Source of the DNA: JBFXCK01 sp050182275
Lineage (GTDB): Bacteria > Pseudomonadota > Alphaproteobacteria > SHNJ01
Length of the DNA: 64,000 nt
Direction of reading: 5' to 3'
Assembly (NCBI GenBank): GCA_050182275.1
Contig: JBFXCK010000001.1
Location: forward strand, 214,092 to 278,091
Part shown: positions 8,023 through 16,700 of the stretch, piece after piece
How the letters are laid out: each line of letters starts with the position of its first letter
How positions within the stretch are numbered: position 1 is the stretch's first letter
The notes under the pieces: model-generated
Told to the model about the DNA's origin: nothing
The model's input: only the letters and a program-made list of their open reading frames with translations
Databases searched by the model: none
Translations under genes and position numbers: made by a program

Positions 8023-8791
8023 GCGCAGAAGAAGGCTCAACCGCAGCCGCTTTCTTGGCGCGCTCCTTGGCGATAAAATCCTTTAATTCGCCCATGGTCA
8101 AAGCGCCCGGATAAAAGCTTTCCCCAACAATGAAAGCAGGCGTGCCGCTGATATTCAAAGCGATCGCCAATTGCCGTGTCGCGGCGATATGATCGGCGAT
8201 TTTGGGGCTTTCCATGTCTTTGAATAATTGATCGGCATTTAAACCCGCTGATGTCGCCAATTGACGAATCGCCGCTTCATCCTTGGGCTGTTTATAATCC
8301 ATCAAGGCTTCATGCATGGCGGCGTATTTGCCTTGGCTATGCGCGGCGAGGGCGGCCTTCGCGGCCAAGGTCGAGCTATCGCCCAAAATCGGGAATTCCT
8401 TGAACACCAGGCGCACCTGGCCGTCTTGGTCGACCGTGTCTTTCAAGGGGTGCCATACTTGTTTGCAATAAGGGCAATTATAATCGAAAAATTCAACCAC
8501 TGTAATGTCGCCATTCGGATTGCCGTAAACCGGGTCTTCAGCGTTGTTTAAGATTTTGTCTTTTTGCTCTTTCAATGTCGCTTCTTGTTTTTGCGAGGCG
8601 TCGGCGCGTTGCTTTTCGCGGTAGGCTTCAAGCGAATCAACCACAATTTGCGGGTCTTGTTTTAAGGTGTCGCGGATCAGCGCTTTGACCTGCTCGGTTT
8701 GCGAGGGCGATAAAGCGGCTTGATCGCCGACTTGTTCTTGGCCGCAAGCAATAAGAGCAAAACTTAAAACAATTAAAGACAGAAAACGCAT
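7997..8791 (-). CDS. DsbA/Com1-type thiol-disulphide oxidoreductase, lipoprotein
   Basis: A 264-residue envelope protein with a lipoprotein signal peptide: hydrophobic residues 4-15, then LIAC with the lipidated Cys near residue 16. A helical linker follows (about 25-85), then a thioredoxin-fold DsbA-like domain. The active site is CPYC within DYNCPYCKQVWHP, and the cis-Pro region is NISGTPAFIVG. The N-terminal helical part resembles the DsbA_N or Com1 layout. It likely oxidises or isomerises disulphides in the periplasm. It is a single gene on the minus strand whose 3' end overlaps maiA. Confidence 0.88.
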   Translation of the reverse strand: MRFLSLIVLSFALIACGQEQVGDQAALSPSQTEQVKALIRDTLKQDPQIVVDSLEAYREKQRADASQKQEATLKEQKDKILNNAEDPVYGNPNGDITVVEFFDYNCPYCKQVWHPLKDTVDQDGQVRLVFKEFPILGDSSTLAAKAALAAHSQGKYAAMHEALMDYKQPKDEAAIRQLATSAGLNADQLFKDMESPKIADHIAATRQLAIALNISGTPAFIVGESFYPGALTMGELKDFIAKERAKKAAAVEPSSAPIPPAAQQ

Positions 8792-8870
8792 GAATGCCTC
8801 CTTGAAAAAAACTTAGAAACGGCATTGTCGCTGAAAATTCCTTCCAGGTAAATCAAAATCGGCTTTTGAT

Positions 8871-10235
8871 TCAGGTTTTGGGGGCAGTTTGAGCCTTGAT
8901 GTCTTGCGCCCTTCGGGCGGCCGGGCTGTTAGCGGGCAATAATTGAAGCGCCCGTTGAGCTTGCAATTGCGCGTCAGCAGTACGGCGTTCGGTCAAGGCT
9001 TGTTCGGCTAGGGCCAAAGCGGCATTACCCATATCGCCTTTGCGCCCATAGGCAATCGCGGCCAAGCGCCAAACCACAGGATAAAGCGGTTCATAGCGAG
9101 CAGCATCTTCAATCAGGGCGATGGCTTCTTCCAAAAATGCCTTGTCGTTGCTTTCCAATAAAGCTTGCCCCAAACTCAAACGAATTAAAGGCTGTTGGGG
9201 TTGTAAGCTTAAGGCTTTGCGGTAAACGGCGATGGCCTTATCAATGCGGCTGTTTTCAAACAGCATTTGGCCTTCCAGCTCGTATAAATAACCGTCTTTC
9301 GGATTTTCTTTTTCAAGTTGATGAATGGCGGCGAGGGCCTCATCCAGCTTGCCCTGTTTATATTGGGCAATGGCGCGGCCATAGCGGGCGGCAAAGCTTT
9401 TATCATCGGCGGCATAAAAACCGAGCGTGCGATCTGGATTATCCAAAAATCCCATCAGCTTGGCCCGCAAGCGGGCGTGCCGCATCTCAAGTTCGGCGGA
9501 AGGCGCTGCGGTTTGATAGCGCGAATGCTCCAAGGCTTCTTGCATGTTGGTGATCCGCTCTTGGGTTAAGGGGTGGGTTTGCAAATAAGGATTGGTTTGG
9601 CTGACCAAAAAGCGGGTTTCTTTTTGCAAGACCGTGAAAAATTCCAAAAGTCCGCGCGGCGATTGGCCGATAGAAGCAAGAAAACTAATGCCGGCTTGAT
9701 CGGCGCTTCTTTCTTGGGTGCGGCTAAAGGCTAGCAAACTATTTTGCACCGTTAAGCTGCCGGCTGTCATTACCGCCGACGCCGCTTCGGCGCGGCCCAA
9801 AGCCACGCTGGCGGCGCCCGCTAGAATCGCGGTGATCCAGGCTTGACTGCGCGCGTCTTGAATTTCCGCATCGCGCCGGGCGATATGGCCGCCGGCGATA
9901 TGGCCGATTTCGTGAGCCAAAACCCCCATCACTTGTTCGGCGTTTTCACTGCGGATGAGCAGGCCGGTGTGAATAAAAATATTTTGTCCGCCTGCTACAA
10001 AGGCGTTCAAATTTTTATTATTGAGGATGAAAATTTTAACGGCGCTTGGCTCCAGCCCCGCCGCATAGAGCAATGGGTCAGCCATTTGGCGCACCGTTTC
10101 TTCAACCTCGGCATCGCGGATATAAGAAAAGGCGGGCGCTTGCGCTTTGGCGCTTGGGGCAAATAGGCTCAACGCCAGGAACAAGGCAAAGCCGAGGCGG
10201 TAAAACCTTCCTAAAAAAGGGGGCTTATTCTTCAC
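8871..10235 (-). CDS. M48 family metalloprotease with TPR repeats (BepA-like)
   Basis: A periplasmic zinc protease similar in layout to BepA/YfgC, which handles outer-membrane assembly. I place the start at GTG 10235, giving VKNKPPFLGRFYR, a hydrophobic signal core and cleavage after AKA near residue 31. The ATG at 10514 would lie deep inside rne and yields an Arg-rich shadow. The product is about 454 residues. HEIGH is at residues 108-112 (VLAHEIGHIAGGH), and RTQERSADQAG should give the third ligand. The C-terminal half is made of TPR-like helical repeats. The start overlaps the rne 3' end by 11 bases. Confidence 0.9.
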   Translation of the reverse strand: MKNKPPFLGRFYRLGFALFLALSLFAPSAKAQAPAFSYIRDAEVEETVRQMADPLLYAAGLEPSAVKIFILNNKNLNAFVAGGQNIFIHTGLLIRSENAEQVMGVLAHEIGHIAGGHIARRDAEIQDARSQAWITAILAGAASVALGRAEAASAVMTAGSLTVQNSLLAFSRTQERSADQAGISFLASIGQSPRGLLEFFTVLQKETRFLVSQTNPYLQTHPLTQERITNMQEALEHSRYQTAAPSAELEMRHARLRAKLMGFLDNPDRTLGFYAADDKSFAARYGRAIAQYKQGKLDEALAAIHQLEKENPKDGYLYELEGQMLFENSRIDKAIAVYRKALSLQPQQPLIRLSLGQALLESNDKAFLEEAIALIEDAARYEPLYPVVWRLAAIAYGRKGDMGNAALALAEQALTERRTADAQLQAQRALQLLPANSPAARRAQDIKAQTAPKT

Positions 10236-12702
10236 CGGCTGCGGAACCCGGGTTCCGATTCCACCAACCTTGCCGCGGATTGGCGGGCGAATCGGTGACC
10301 AAAGCGACATTTTCCGGCGCCTTGGGCGCTGGCCTTTCTTCGCTTGGCAGCAAGGCATCAGGCGGAGAGGAAGGCGTTTCTGGCCAGGCAGAAGGTTCCT
10401 CGGCCTCACCGCCGCTTTCAGGGGACAAGCCTTCGCCGCCTTGCTGACGGCGAGGGGGGCGGCGAAAGCGCCCGAACAAGCCACGCCGGCCACGGCCGCT
10501 GTGACGGTTTTCATGATTTGAATTTTCTTGGTTTTCTTCCATAGGCGCTTCGTTAAAAGCCGTATCTTCGGTTAATTCTTCGGCTGGCGGACTTACGCTT
10601 TCGCTTGATTCGCTATTGTTTCCATCTTCTTCCTGCCGGTTTTGCGAGCGGGAATTGCGGTTATAACGGTCTCCCCCATCACGCCGGGCGTTGCTATTGC
10701 CGCGCCGCCTGCCGCCGCGCCGTCCGCGGCGTCCGCGCCGGCGCTGGTGATCGTCCTCGGTTGTGACTTCTTGATGAAGCTCATCCGGGCTGGCTTCGGC
10801 CAATTCGGCGAAGGTTTCATCCGTGGCGCCCTCGATTTCCAAAGGCGTAATGATCTCTTCTTCCGGAATATCGTCGGCGATTTCCGGCGCCGCTAAACTG
10901 CGCAGGCGCGGCAATTCGTCTTTGCTTAAGCGCTGCCGTTCGATGCGGTAGTTGGGCTGCACCAATTCATCGTCGCGTTCGATCGAGATAATCAATTGAT
11001 AGCGTTGTTCGATTTCACCCAAAGCCACGCGTTTTTGATTGAGCAGGTAAAACGCAACCGGGGTTGACACATAGACCGTCAGGCGCTGTTGGTTTTGTTC
11101 CAAACCTTCTTCCTCGATCATGCGCAAGACATGTAAAGCGGTTGATTCAATCGAGCGCACGGTGCCTGATCCGCCGCAAGTGGGGCAGCGGCTGTGGCTG
11201 ATTTCCTGTACCGAAGAGCGCAGGCGCTGGCGGGTCATTTCCAGCAGGCCAAAGGGGCTAATGCGCCCGATTTGCATGCGGGCGCGGTCGGTGCGCACGG
11301 CTTCCTTGAATTTGCGTTCCACCGTGTGCTGATTGCGGTGTTCAACCATGTCGATAAAGTCGATCACGATCAGGCCGGCCAAATCGCGCAGGCGCAATTG
11401 GCGCGCCACTTCTTCGGCAGCTTCGAGATTGGTTTTAAGCGCGGTCGATTCGATATGGCGTTCCCGCGTGGCGCGCCCCGAATTGACGTCGATTGCAACC
11501 AGCGCCTCGGTTTGATTCAAGACGATATAGCCGCCCGATTTCAATTCTACCCGGTTGGAATGAATCGCATCCAATTGGCTTTCGATATGAAAACGCTGGA
11601 ATAAAGGCACGTTTTGATCACGGTATAATTTCACCCGCACCGCATGGCTGGGCGTTAATTGGCGCATCAGGTTGCGGGTTGATTGATAAGCCTCGGTGCC
11701 GGCGACTAGAATTTCTTCCATGTCACGGTTGTATAGATCGCGCACGGCCCGGGTCAGCAAATGGCCCTCCTCATGAATCAGGGAGGGCGCGGTCGAGCTT
11801 AAGGTTTTTTCGCGAATGTCGTTCCACAGGCGCAGCAAATAATCGCAATCGCGCTTAATTTCGGGCTTGGGCCGGTCGGCTCCGGCGGTGCGTAAAATCA
11901 TCGCCATGCCGTCCGGAATTTCCAGTTCGCGCATCAATTCGCGCAAACGGCGGCGGTCTTGCGAAGAATTGATTTTACGGGAAATGCCGCCACCCCTTGG
12001 GCTGTTCGGCATTAAAACGCAATAACGCCCGGCCAGGGATAGATAAGTGGTCATGGCCGCGCCTTTAAGGCCGCGCTCTTCCTTCACTACTTGCACCAGC
12101 ATGATTTGGCGCTTTTTAATTACTTCTTGAATTTTATAGGAACGAAGCAAACGTTTGCGCCAGCGGCGCAATTGTTCATCGGTTTCTTCACCGCCGATGG
12201 TTTCAACATTTTCTTCTTCATCCCCCTCCTCATCGGAAGAAGCTTCTTCGGCAGCGGCTGGGGTTTCGCCCTCTTCGCTTTGCGTTTCGGCGGCGGCCTC
12301 GCCCTCTGGGGGGGAGGTTTCGATATTTTCCTCGGCCGGCGTCTCACCTTCTGCCGGCGCTTCTTCGGAGGAAAGGGCCTCTTCGGCTTCTTCTTCGGCC
12401 TCCTCTTCCTCATCATCAGCCGCGACTTGAGCTAATAAGGCCTCGCGGTCGGAAACCGGGATTTGATAGTAATCAGGGTGAATTTCGTTAAAAGCTAAAA
12501 AGCCGTGGCGGTTGCCGCCGTAATCAACGAAGCAAGCCTGCAGCGAGGGTTCAACGCGGGTTACCTTGGCGAGGTAGATATTGCCTTTTATTTGTTTCTT
12601 AGCGGTGCTTTCGAAATCGAAGGCATCAAGGCGATTACCATCCAGTACCACGACCCGGGTTTCTTCCGGGTGCGTAGCGTCGATTAATAAACGTTTGGTC
12701 AT
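10225..12702 (-). CDS. rne: Ribonuclease E/G
   Basis: Endoribonuclease for mRNA decay and rRNA/tRNA processing, probably the degradosome scaffold. It has 825 residues. The S1 RNA-binding domain at the N-terminus is split by a Glu/Ala-rich acidic insertion at about residues 95-170, as in other alphaproteobacterial RNase E. The catalytic DNase I-like domain shows LVAIDVNSGR and LIVIDFIDM with the metal-binding Asp residues. The Zn-link is CPTCGGSG. The C-terminal quarter is disordered, with a run rich in Arg and Gly (RRRGRRGRRGGRRRG) and then Pro/Glu-rich sequence. The start is the ATG at 12702, preceded by AAAGGAG. Confidence 0.96.
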   Translation of the reverse strand: MTKRLLIDATHPEETRVVVLDGNRLDAFDFESTAKKQIKGNIYLAKVTRVEPSLQACFVDYGGNRHGFLAFNEIHPDYYQIPVSDREALLAQVAADDEEEEAEEEAEEALSSEEAPAEGETPAEENIETSPPEGEAAAETQSEEGETPAAAEEASSDEEGDEEENVETIGGEETDEQLRRWRKRLLRSYKIQEVIKKRQIMLVQVVKEERGLKGAAMTTYLSLAGRYCVLMPNSPRGGGISRKINSSQDRRRLRELMRELEIPDGMAMILRTAGADRPKPEIKRDCDYLLRLWNDIREKTLSSTAPSLIHEEGHLLTRAVRDLYNRDMEEILVAGTEAYQSTRNLMRQLTPSHAVRVKLYRDQNVPLFQRFHIESQLDAIHSNRVELKSGGYIVLNQTEALVAIDVNSGRATRERHIESTALKTNLEAAEEVARQLRLRDLAGLIVIDFIDMVEHRNQHTVERKFKEAVRTDRARMQIGRISPFGLLEMTRQRLRSSVQEISHSRCPTCGGSGTVRSIESTALHVLRMIEEEGLEQNQQRLTVYVSTPVAFYLLNQKRVALGEIEQRYQLIISIERDDELVQPNYRIERQRLSKDELPRLRSLAAPEIADDIPEEEIITPLEIEGATDETFAELAEASPDELHQEVTTEDDHQRRRGRRGRRGGRRRGNSNARRDGGDRYNRNSRSQNRQEEDGNNSESSESVSPPAEELTEDTAFNEAPMEENQENSNHENRHSGRGRRGLFGRFRRPPRRQQGGEGLSPESGGEAEEPSAWPETPSSPPDALLPSEERPAPKAPENVALVTDSPANPRQGWWNRNPGSAAGEE

Positions 12703-13076
12703 AGAATAAAAACTCCTTTACGCGGCTTGGCGCATATAAAGGAATGAGCGCCGGCCGACGGGATTGGTTTGTGAAAAGTGTCAGAGCTGGGAAGATAGAT
12801 TGTTGCCCGTTAAAAACGGCTCCGCCGTAACGGCGGAGGGAAGAAAACAGAAGGGATAATACCATCATCATTCGCAACAAAATCTTGTCTTAGAAACTCG
12901 TTAACATTATAACGCCGGATCGAGGAGCCATTTTTATTATATGGATCTAACCGACCACTTAAGTGGCGTCTTATTTCCACCTTAGCCGATTTATCTTGCC
13001 ACAGCCAGTAAAATTTCTTCTTCTAAAAAGGCTATGGTTTTTGAAATGCTTAGGCTACATAGGGGCTATGTCCGGG
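12703..13076. promoter_or_regulatory. rne leader and rne-amiC divergent intergenic region
   Basis: 374 bases without a convincing gene. On the minus strand a TATAAT box lies at 12906-12911, about 200 bases before the rne ATG, so rne may have a long leader. The leader holds a perfect hairpin, CTCCGCCG/CGGCGGAG, at 12820-12838. On the minus strand it is followed by CCGTTTTT, which looks like an attenuator or intrinsic terminator. A weak reading frame continuous with amiC crosses 12963-13067 on the plus strand but is probably untranslated. I see no clear amiC promoter. Confidence 0.4.
12820..12838 (-). terminator. Hairpin with T-run in the rne leader (possible attenuator)
   Basis: 8-bp perfect GC-rich arms (CTCCGCCG and CGGCGGAG) around a TTA loop. 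Read on the rne strand they are followed after three bases by TTTTT. The position is about 115 bases upstream of the rne ATG and downstream of the candidate TATAAT at 12906-12911. Rne autoregulates through its leader in enterobacteria. Whether this hairpin acts in premature termination or RNase E feedback here is inference. Confidence 0.4.
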
Positions 13077-14213
13077 ATGAAACGATTCTTTTTTAGCACT
13101 ATCATTGGCTTTATGTGCTGCCTTTTCATCGGCCCGCTAGCGGCCGCGGAAATGGCGGTGCAGGGAATCCGGATTGGCAGTGACAGCGATAAAACCCGCC
13201 TGGTCTTCGATTTAAATCAAAAGCCAGTATTCAAGGCCGCCATCGCCGAAGACAGTAATCAATTGGTGATCGAGCTGCCGGCTGGCAGCTGGCCCAAAAA
13301 AGCCGTCCGTATCCCCACGCAAGGCTTGATTGACCAAGTAACGTATGCAGCCGATCAAAAAAACACGCGAGTCACGGTGAAATTGCGCCAGAAAGCCGAT
13401 ATTAAACAAACCCTGCTTTTGCCGCCGGTAGAGGTCGGCTTTTGGCGCTTGGTGATCGATTTGGCTCCCGCCGCCGCGGCGCCGGTTAAAGCCGCCAAAG
13501 CGAAGCAGCCGGCGCCCGCCAAAAAAATCATCGTTCTTGACCCCGGCCATGGCGGCGTTGATCCAGGCGCTGTGGGCCTAAACGGCATTTTCGAAAAAGA
13601 GGTTACTTTGGCGGCCGCCTTGGCGCTAAAGGAGATTTTGGAGGAAAGCGGCCATTATAAAGTTTTCCTGACCCGCGACCGGGATCGATTCATACCGCTC
13701 CATGACAGGGTCGAGCTTGCCCGCACTAAGCGCGCCGATTTGTTTATTTCCCTACATGCCGATTCCCACCCCAATAGTAAAATTGGCGGAGCTTCGGTCT
13801 ATACCCTTTCCGACAAGGCTTCGGATAAGGAAGCCGAACGCTTGGCCGCGCAAGAAAACAAGGCCGATATTATCGCCGGCATCAATCTGGGGAAGGAGCC
13901 TAAAAGCATCACCAATATTCTGATCGATTTGGCGCAGCGCGAGACTATGAGTTTATCGCAATCTTACGCCCATGTGCTGGTAGAGGAGCTTAATAACAAT
14001 ATTCATGTATTGGATAAACCCTTGCGCGCCGCGGGTTTTGTAGTATTGAAAGCGCCGGATGTGCCTTCGGTATTAATCGAGCTCGGCTTTTTAAGCCATG
14101 CGCCCGATGAAAAGCGCTTAACCGATGCCGCTTTCCGGAAAAAATTGGCCAAATCTATCGCCGCCTCGATTGATGATTATTTCGATAAGGTTGTCCCATT
14201 GCCACGCACCTAG
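13077..14213 (+). CDS. amiC: N-acetylmuramoyl-L-alanine amidase with AMIN domain
   Basis: Periplasmic zinc amidase that cuts the peptide stem from MurNAc during daughter-cell separation. The start chosen is ATG 13077 (MKRFFFSTIIGFM), because AGGGG lies about 11 bases before it and the protein then opens with a normal signal peptide. ATG 13068 or 12963 would add 3 or 38 residues. An AMIN domain covers about residues 30-130, then an Ala/Pro/Lys linker, then Amidase_3. Its zinc and catalytic residues appear in LDPGHGGVDPGAVG, FEKEVTLA, ISLHADSHP and VLIELGFLSH. It is followed closely by the PBP1A gene, as is common in alphaproteobacteria. Confidence 0.93.
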   Translation: MKRFFFSTIIGFMCCLFIGPLAAAEMAVQGIRIGSDSDKTRLVFDLNQKPVFKAAIAEDSNQLVIELPAGSWPKKAVRIPTQGLIDQVTYAADQKNTRVTVKLRQKADIKQTLLLPPVEVGFWRLVIDLAPAAAAPVKAAKAKQPAPAKKIIVLDPGHGGVDPGAVGLNGIFEKEVTLAAALALKEILEESGHYKVFLTRDRDRFIPLHDRVELARTKRADLFISLHADSHPNSKIGGASVYTLSDKASDKEAERLAAQENKADIIAGINLGKEPKSITNILIDLAQRETMSLSQSYAHVLVEELNNNIHVLDKPLRAAGFVVLKAPDVPSVLIELGFLSHAPDEKRLTDAAFRKKLAKSIAASIDDYFDKVVPLPRT

Positions 14214-14258
14214 ATTTTTGTCACATTCCCACCATAGTTGTTATTTAAAAGGTTTTTC

Positions 14259-16673
14259 ATGTGGCGTTGGTTAGTTCATACGATGGCGGTAGCGGCCCTG
14301 CTGATTTTGATCGGCGGCTTCGTGGCCATTTCCGCTTTGATGTATTTCAGCAAAGGCTTGCCCGATTATAAGCAGCTGGCCGATTATAACCCGGCGATTG
14401 TAACGCGCTTATATGCCAGCGACGGCACTTTGTTCACCGAGTTTGCCGCCGAAAACCGGGTTTTTGTGCCTTATAATGCGATTCCAAAGCTGGTGGTGCA
14501 GGCTTTTATTTCGGCCGAGGATAAAAATTTCTTTTCCCATAGCGGGGTTGATTTTATCAGCCTATTTCGCGCCGCCGCAACCAATGTCACTCATATCGCC
14601 ACCGACCGCCGTCCGGTCGGCGGTTCCACCATCACCCAGCAAATCGCCAAGAATTTTTTGCTAACCAATGAATTGTCTTATGTCCGTAAAATCCGCGAAG
14701 CGATTTTGGCTTTTCGCATCGAAAAGGCTTTTACCAAAGAACGGATATTAGAGCTTTACTTAAATGAAATTTATTTGGGCCAGGGTTCTTATGGGATTGC
14801 TTCGGCGGCGGTGAATTATTTCAATAAATCTTTGGATGAGCTGAGTTTGCCGGAAGCCGCGTTTTTAGCGGCGTTGCCGAAAGCCCCTAATAACTACAAT
14901 CCCTGGCGTCATTACGAAACCGCGCGGGCGCGCCGCGATTATGTCCTCGATCGCCTTCGGGAAGACGGCATTATTACAGCCGCGCAAGCCGAAGCCGCGA
15001 TCAAGGTTCCTTTGAAAGTGCGCGACAGGGAAAGCGCCGGCGGCATCCGCGCCGCTTATTTCGCCGAGGAAGTAAGGCGCTTTTTACAAAATGTGTATGG
15101 CGAGGAAGAATTATATAAAGGCGGTTTGGTGGTGCGCACCACGCTTGATCCCAAGCTGCAGCGTCAAGCCGAGCGCGCTTTTTACAACGGCATCATCAAT
15201 TATGACCGCAATCATGGCTGGCGCGGGCCGGTTAAAAAACTGCCCAAATTGAATGACTGGCAAAAAGAATTGCGCGAAGTTGAGAATTTTTACCCCCGCT
15301 GGCGCTTGGCGGTTGTTTTGGGCCTGGGCAAAGATAGTGCGCAAATCGGCTTTACCAATGGCAAGCAAGGCCACATTCCTTTAAGCGAGCTGGCATGGGC
15401 AAGAAAGAATTTGCCGGGGCAGCGCATAGGCAATCCGGTGAAAAAGCCGGCCGATGTGTTGGCGGTGGGCGATGTGGTGTTTGTTGAGCCGTTAATAGTG
15501 AAGAATGTTGAAACCAGCAACTTTTCTTTACAGCAATATCCCGATGTCAATGGCGGCCTGGTAGCGATTGATCCGCACACGGGGCGGGTATTGGCGATGG
15601 TGGGCGGCTTTTCTTTCGATGGCAGTGAATTTAACCGCGCCACCCAAGCTTTGCGTCAAACCGGCTCGGCCATCAAGCCTTTCGTTTATTTAGCGGCGCT
15701 GGAAAATGGCTTTACCCCTTCCAGCTTGATTTTGGACGGCCCCGTTGTGCTGGAGCAAGGGCCGGGCTTGCCCTTATGGAAGCCTGAAAACTATACGGAA
15801 GATTATGCCGGCCCCGCCACTTTACGCTATGGGCTGGAGCAATCACGCAACCTTATGACCATTCGTTTGGCGCAGGCCTTGGGCATGCCCAAAGTGGTGG
15901 AGGCGATCGAACGGTTTCACATTGCCAAGGATGTGCCTCAATTATGGTCGGTGGCTTTGGGCGTACAGGAAACTACTTTATTAAAACTTACCAACGCCTT
16001 TGCGATTATCGCCAATGGCGGCAAGGACATCGAGCCAACTTTCCTTGACCGTATTCAAGACCGTCAGGGCGCAACTATATACCGTGACGATAAGCGCCCT
16101 TGTGAAGGCTGCCTAACTAATCAGTTCGAGGGTCAAGACCCGCCCGTTCTGCCCGATATAAGGCCGGTGGTGGTGGATCCTTTAACCGCCTATCAAATGA
16201 CTTCTTTAATGCAAGGCGTGGTTGAACGCGGCACCGCCCGGCGCGTCAGCGCCATCGGCAAGCCGGTGGCCGGCAAAACCGGCACGACCAATGATAGTTT
16301 TGATGCCTGGTTTATCGGGTTTTCCCCCGATTTGGTGATCGGCGTTTATGTCGGCTTCGATCAGCCGCGCACGCTGGGGCCAAAGGAAACCGGCGCTTCG
16401 GTGGCGGCTCCGATTTTCACCGAACTAATGACGGCGGCGTTGAAAGATACACCGGCGGTGCCTTTCCGTATTCCGCCGGGTATTCGCTTAATGCGGGTAG
16501 ACGCCAAAACCGGCCGTCCGGCTATTGGCTGGGAAAGTGATGCGATTATCGAATCCTTCAAACCCGGCGATGATCCCGATGCCAGCACGCCGGTTTTGGA
16601 TGGCGCTCAAGGCCCCGCCCTGCGCGGCCTTTCCGGCAGCGATACCAATTATAATTTCGACGGTATTTACTAA
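14259..16673 (+). CDS. mrcA: Penicillin-binding protein 1A, bifunctional
   Basis: Class A PBP with glycosyltransferase and transpeptidase activities for peptidoglycan synthesis. I use ATG 14259 (MWRWLVHTMAV) with AAAAGG six bases upstream, rather than the TTG at 14238. It has one N-terminal membrane helix (about 5-30). The GT51 domain contains AEDKNFFSHSGVD and a GGSTITQQIAKN-type segment. After an OB-like insert, the transpeptidase domain carries the catalytic Ser in TGSAIKPF, SRN in EQSRNLMTI, and KTG in VAGKTGTTNDSFDAWF. The length of about 804 residues fits PBP1A. Confidence 0.95.
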   Translation: MWRWLVHTMAVAALLILIGGFVAISALMYFSKGLPDYKQLADYNPAIVTRLYASDGTLFTEFAAENRVFVPYNAIPKLVVQAFISAEDKNFFSHSGVDFISLFRAAATNVTHIATDRRPVGGSTITQQIAKNFLLTNELSYVRKIREAILAFRIEKAFTKERILELYLNEIYLGQGSYGIASAAVNYFNKSLDELSLPEAAFLAALPKAPNNYNPWRHYETARARRDYVLDRLREDGIITAAQAEAAIKVPLKVRDRESAGGIRAAYFAEEVRRFLQNVYGEEELYKGGLVVRTTLDPKLQRQAERAFYNGIINYDRNHGWRGPVKKLPKLNDWQKELREVENFYPRWRLAVVLGLGKDSAQIGFTNGKQGHIPLSELAWARKNLPGQRIGNPVKKPADVLAVGDVVFVEPLIVKNVETSNFSLQQYPDVNGGLVAIDPHTGRVLAMVGGFSFDGSEFNRATQALRQTGSAIKPFVYLAALENGFTPSSLILDGPVVLEQGPGLPLWKPENYTEDYAGPATLRYGLEQSRNLMTIRLAQALGMPKVVEAIERFHIAKDVPQLWSVALGVQETTLLKLTNAFAIIANGGKDIEPTFLDRIQDRQGATIYRDDKRPCEGCLTNQFEGQDPPVLPDIRPVVVDPLTAYQMTSLMQGVVERGTARRVSAIGKPVAGKTGTTNDSFDAWFIGFSPDLVIGVYVGFDQPRTLGPKETGASVAAPIFTELMTAALKDTPAVPFRIPPGIRLMRVDAKTGRPAIGWESDAIIESFKPGDDPDASTPVLDGAQGPALRGLSGSDTNYNFDGIY

Positions 16674-16700
16674 AGTTTTTTTATTGTCTATCTTTCTCGC

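Noticed and set aside
10236..10514. N-terminal 93-residue extension of the M48 protease reading frame
   Set aside because: It lies entirely inside rne, is Arg/Pro-rich and lacks a signal peptide. A GTG at 10235 gives a normal signal sequence.
12963..13076. Extended N-terminus of the AmiC amidase
   Set aside because: The extra 38 residues precede a good signal peptide and lack a ribosome site.
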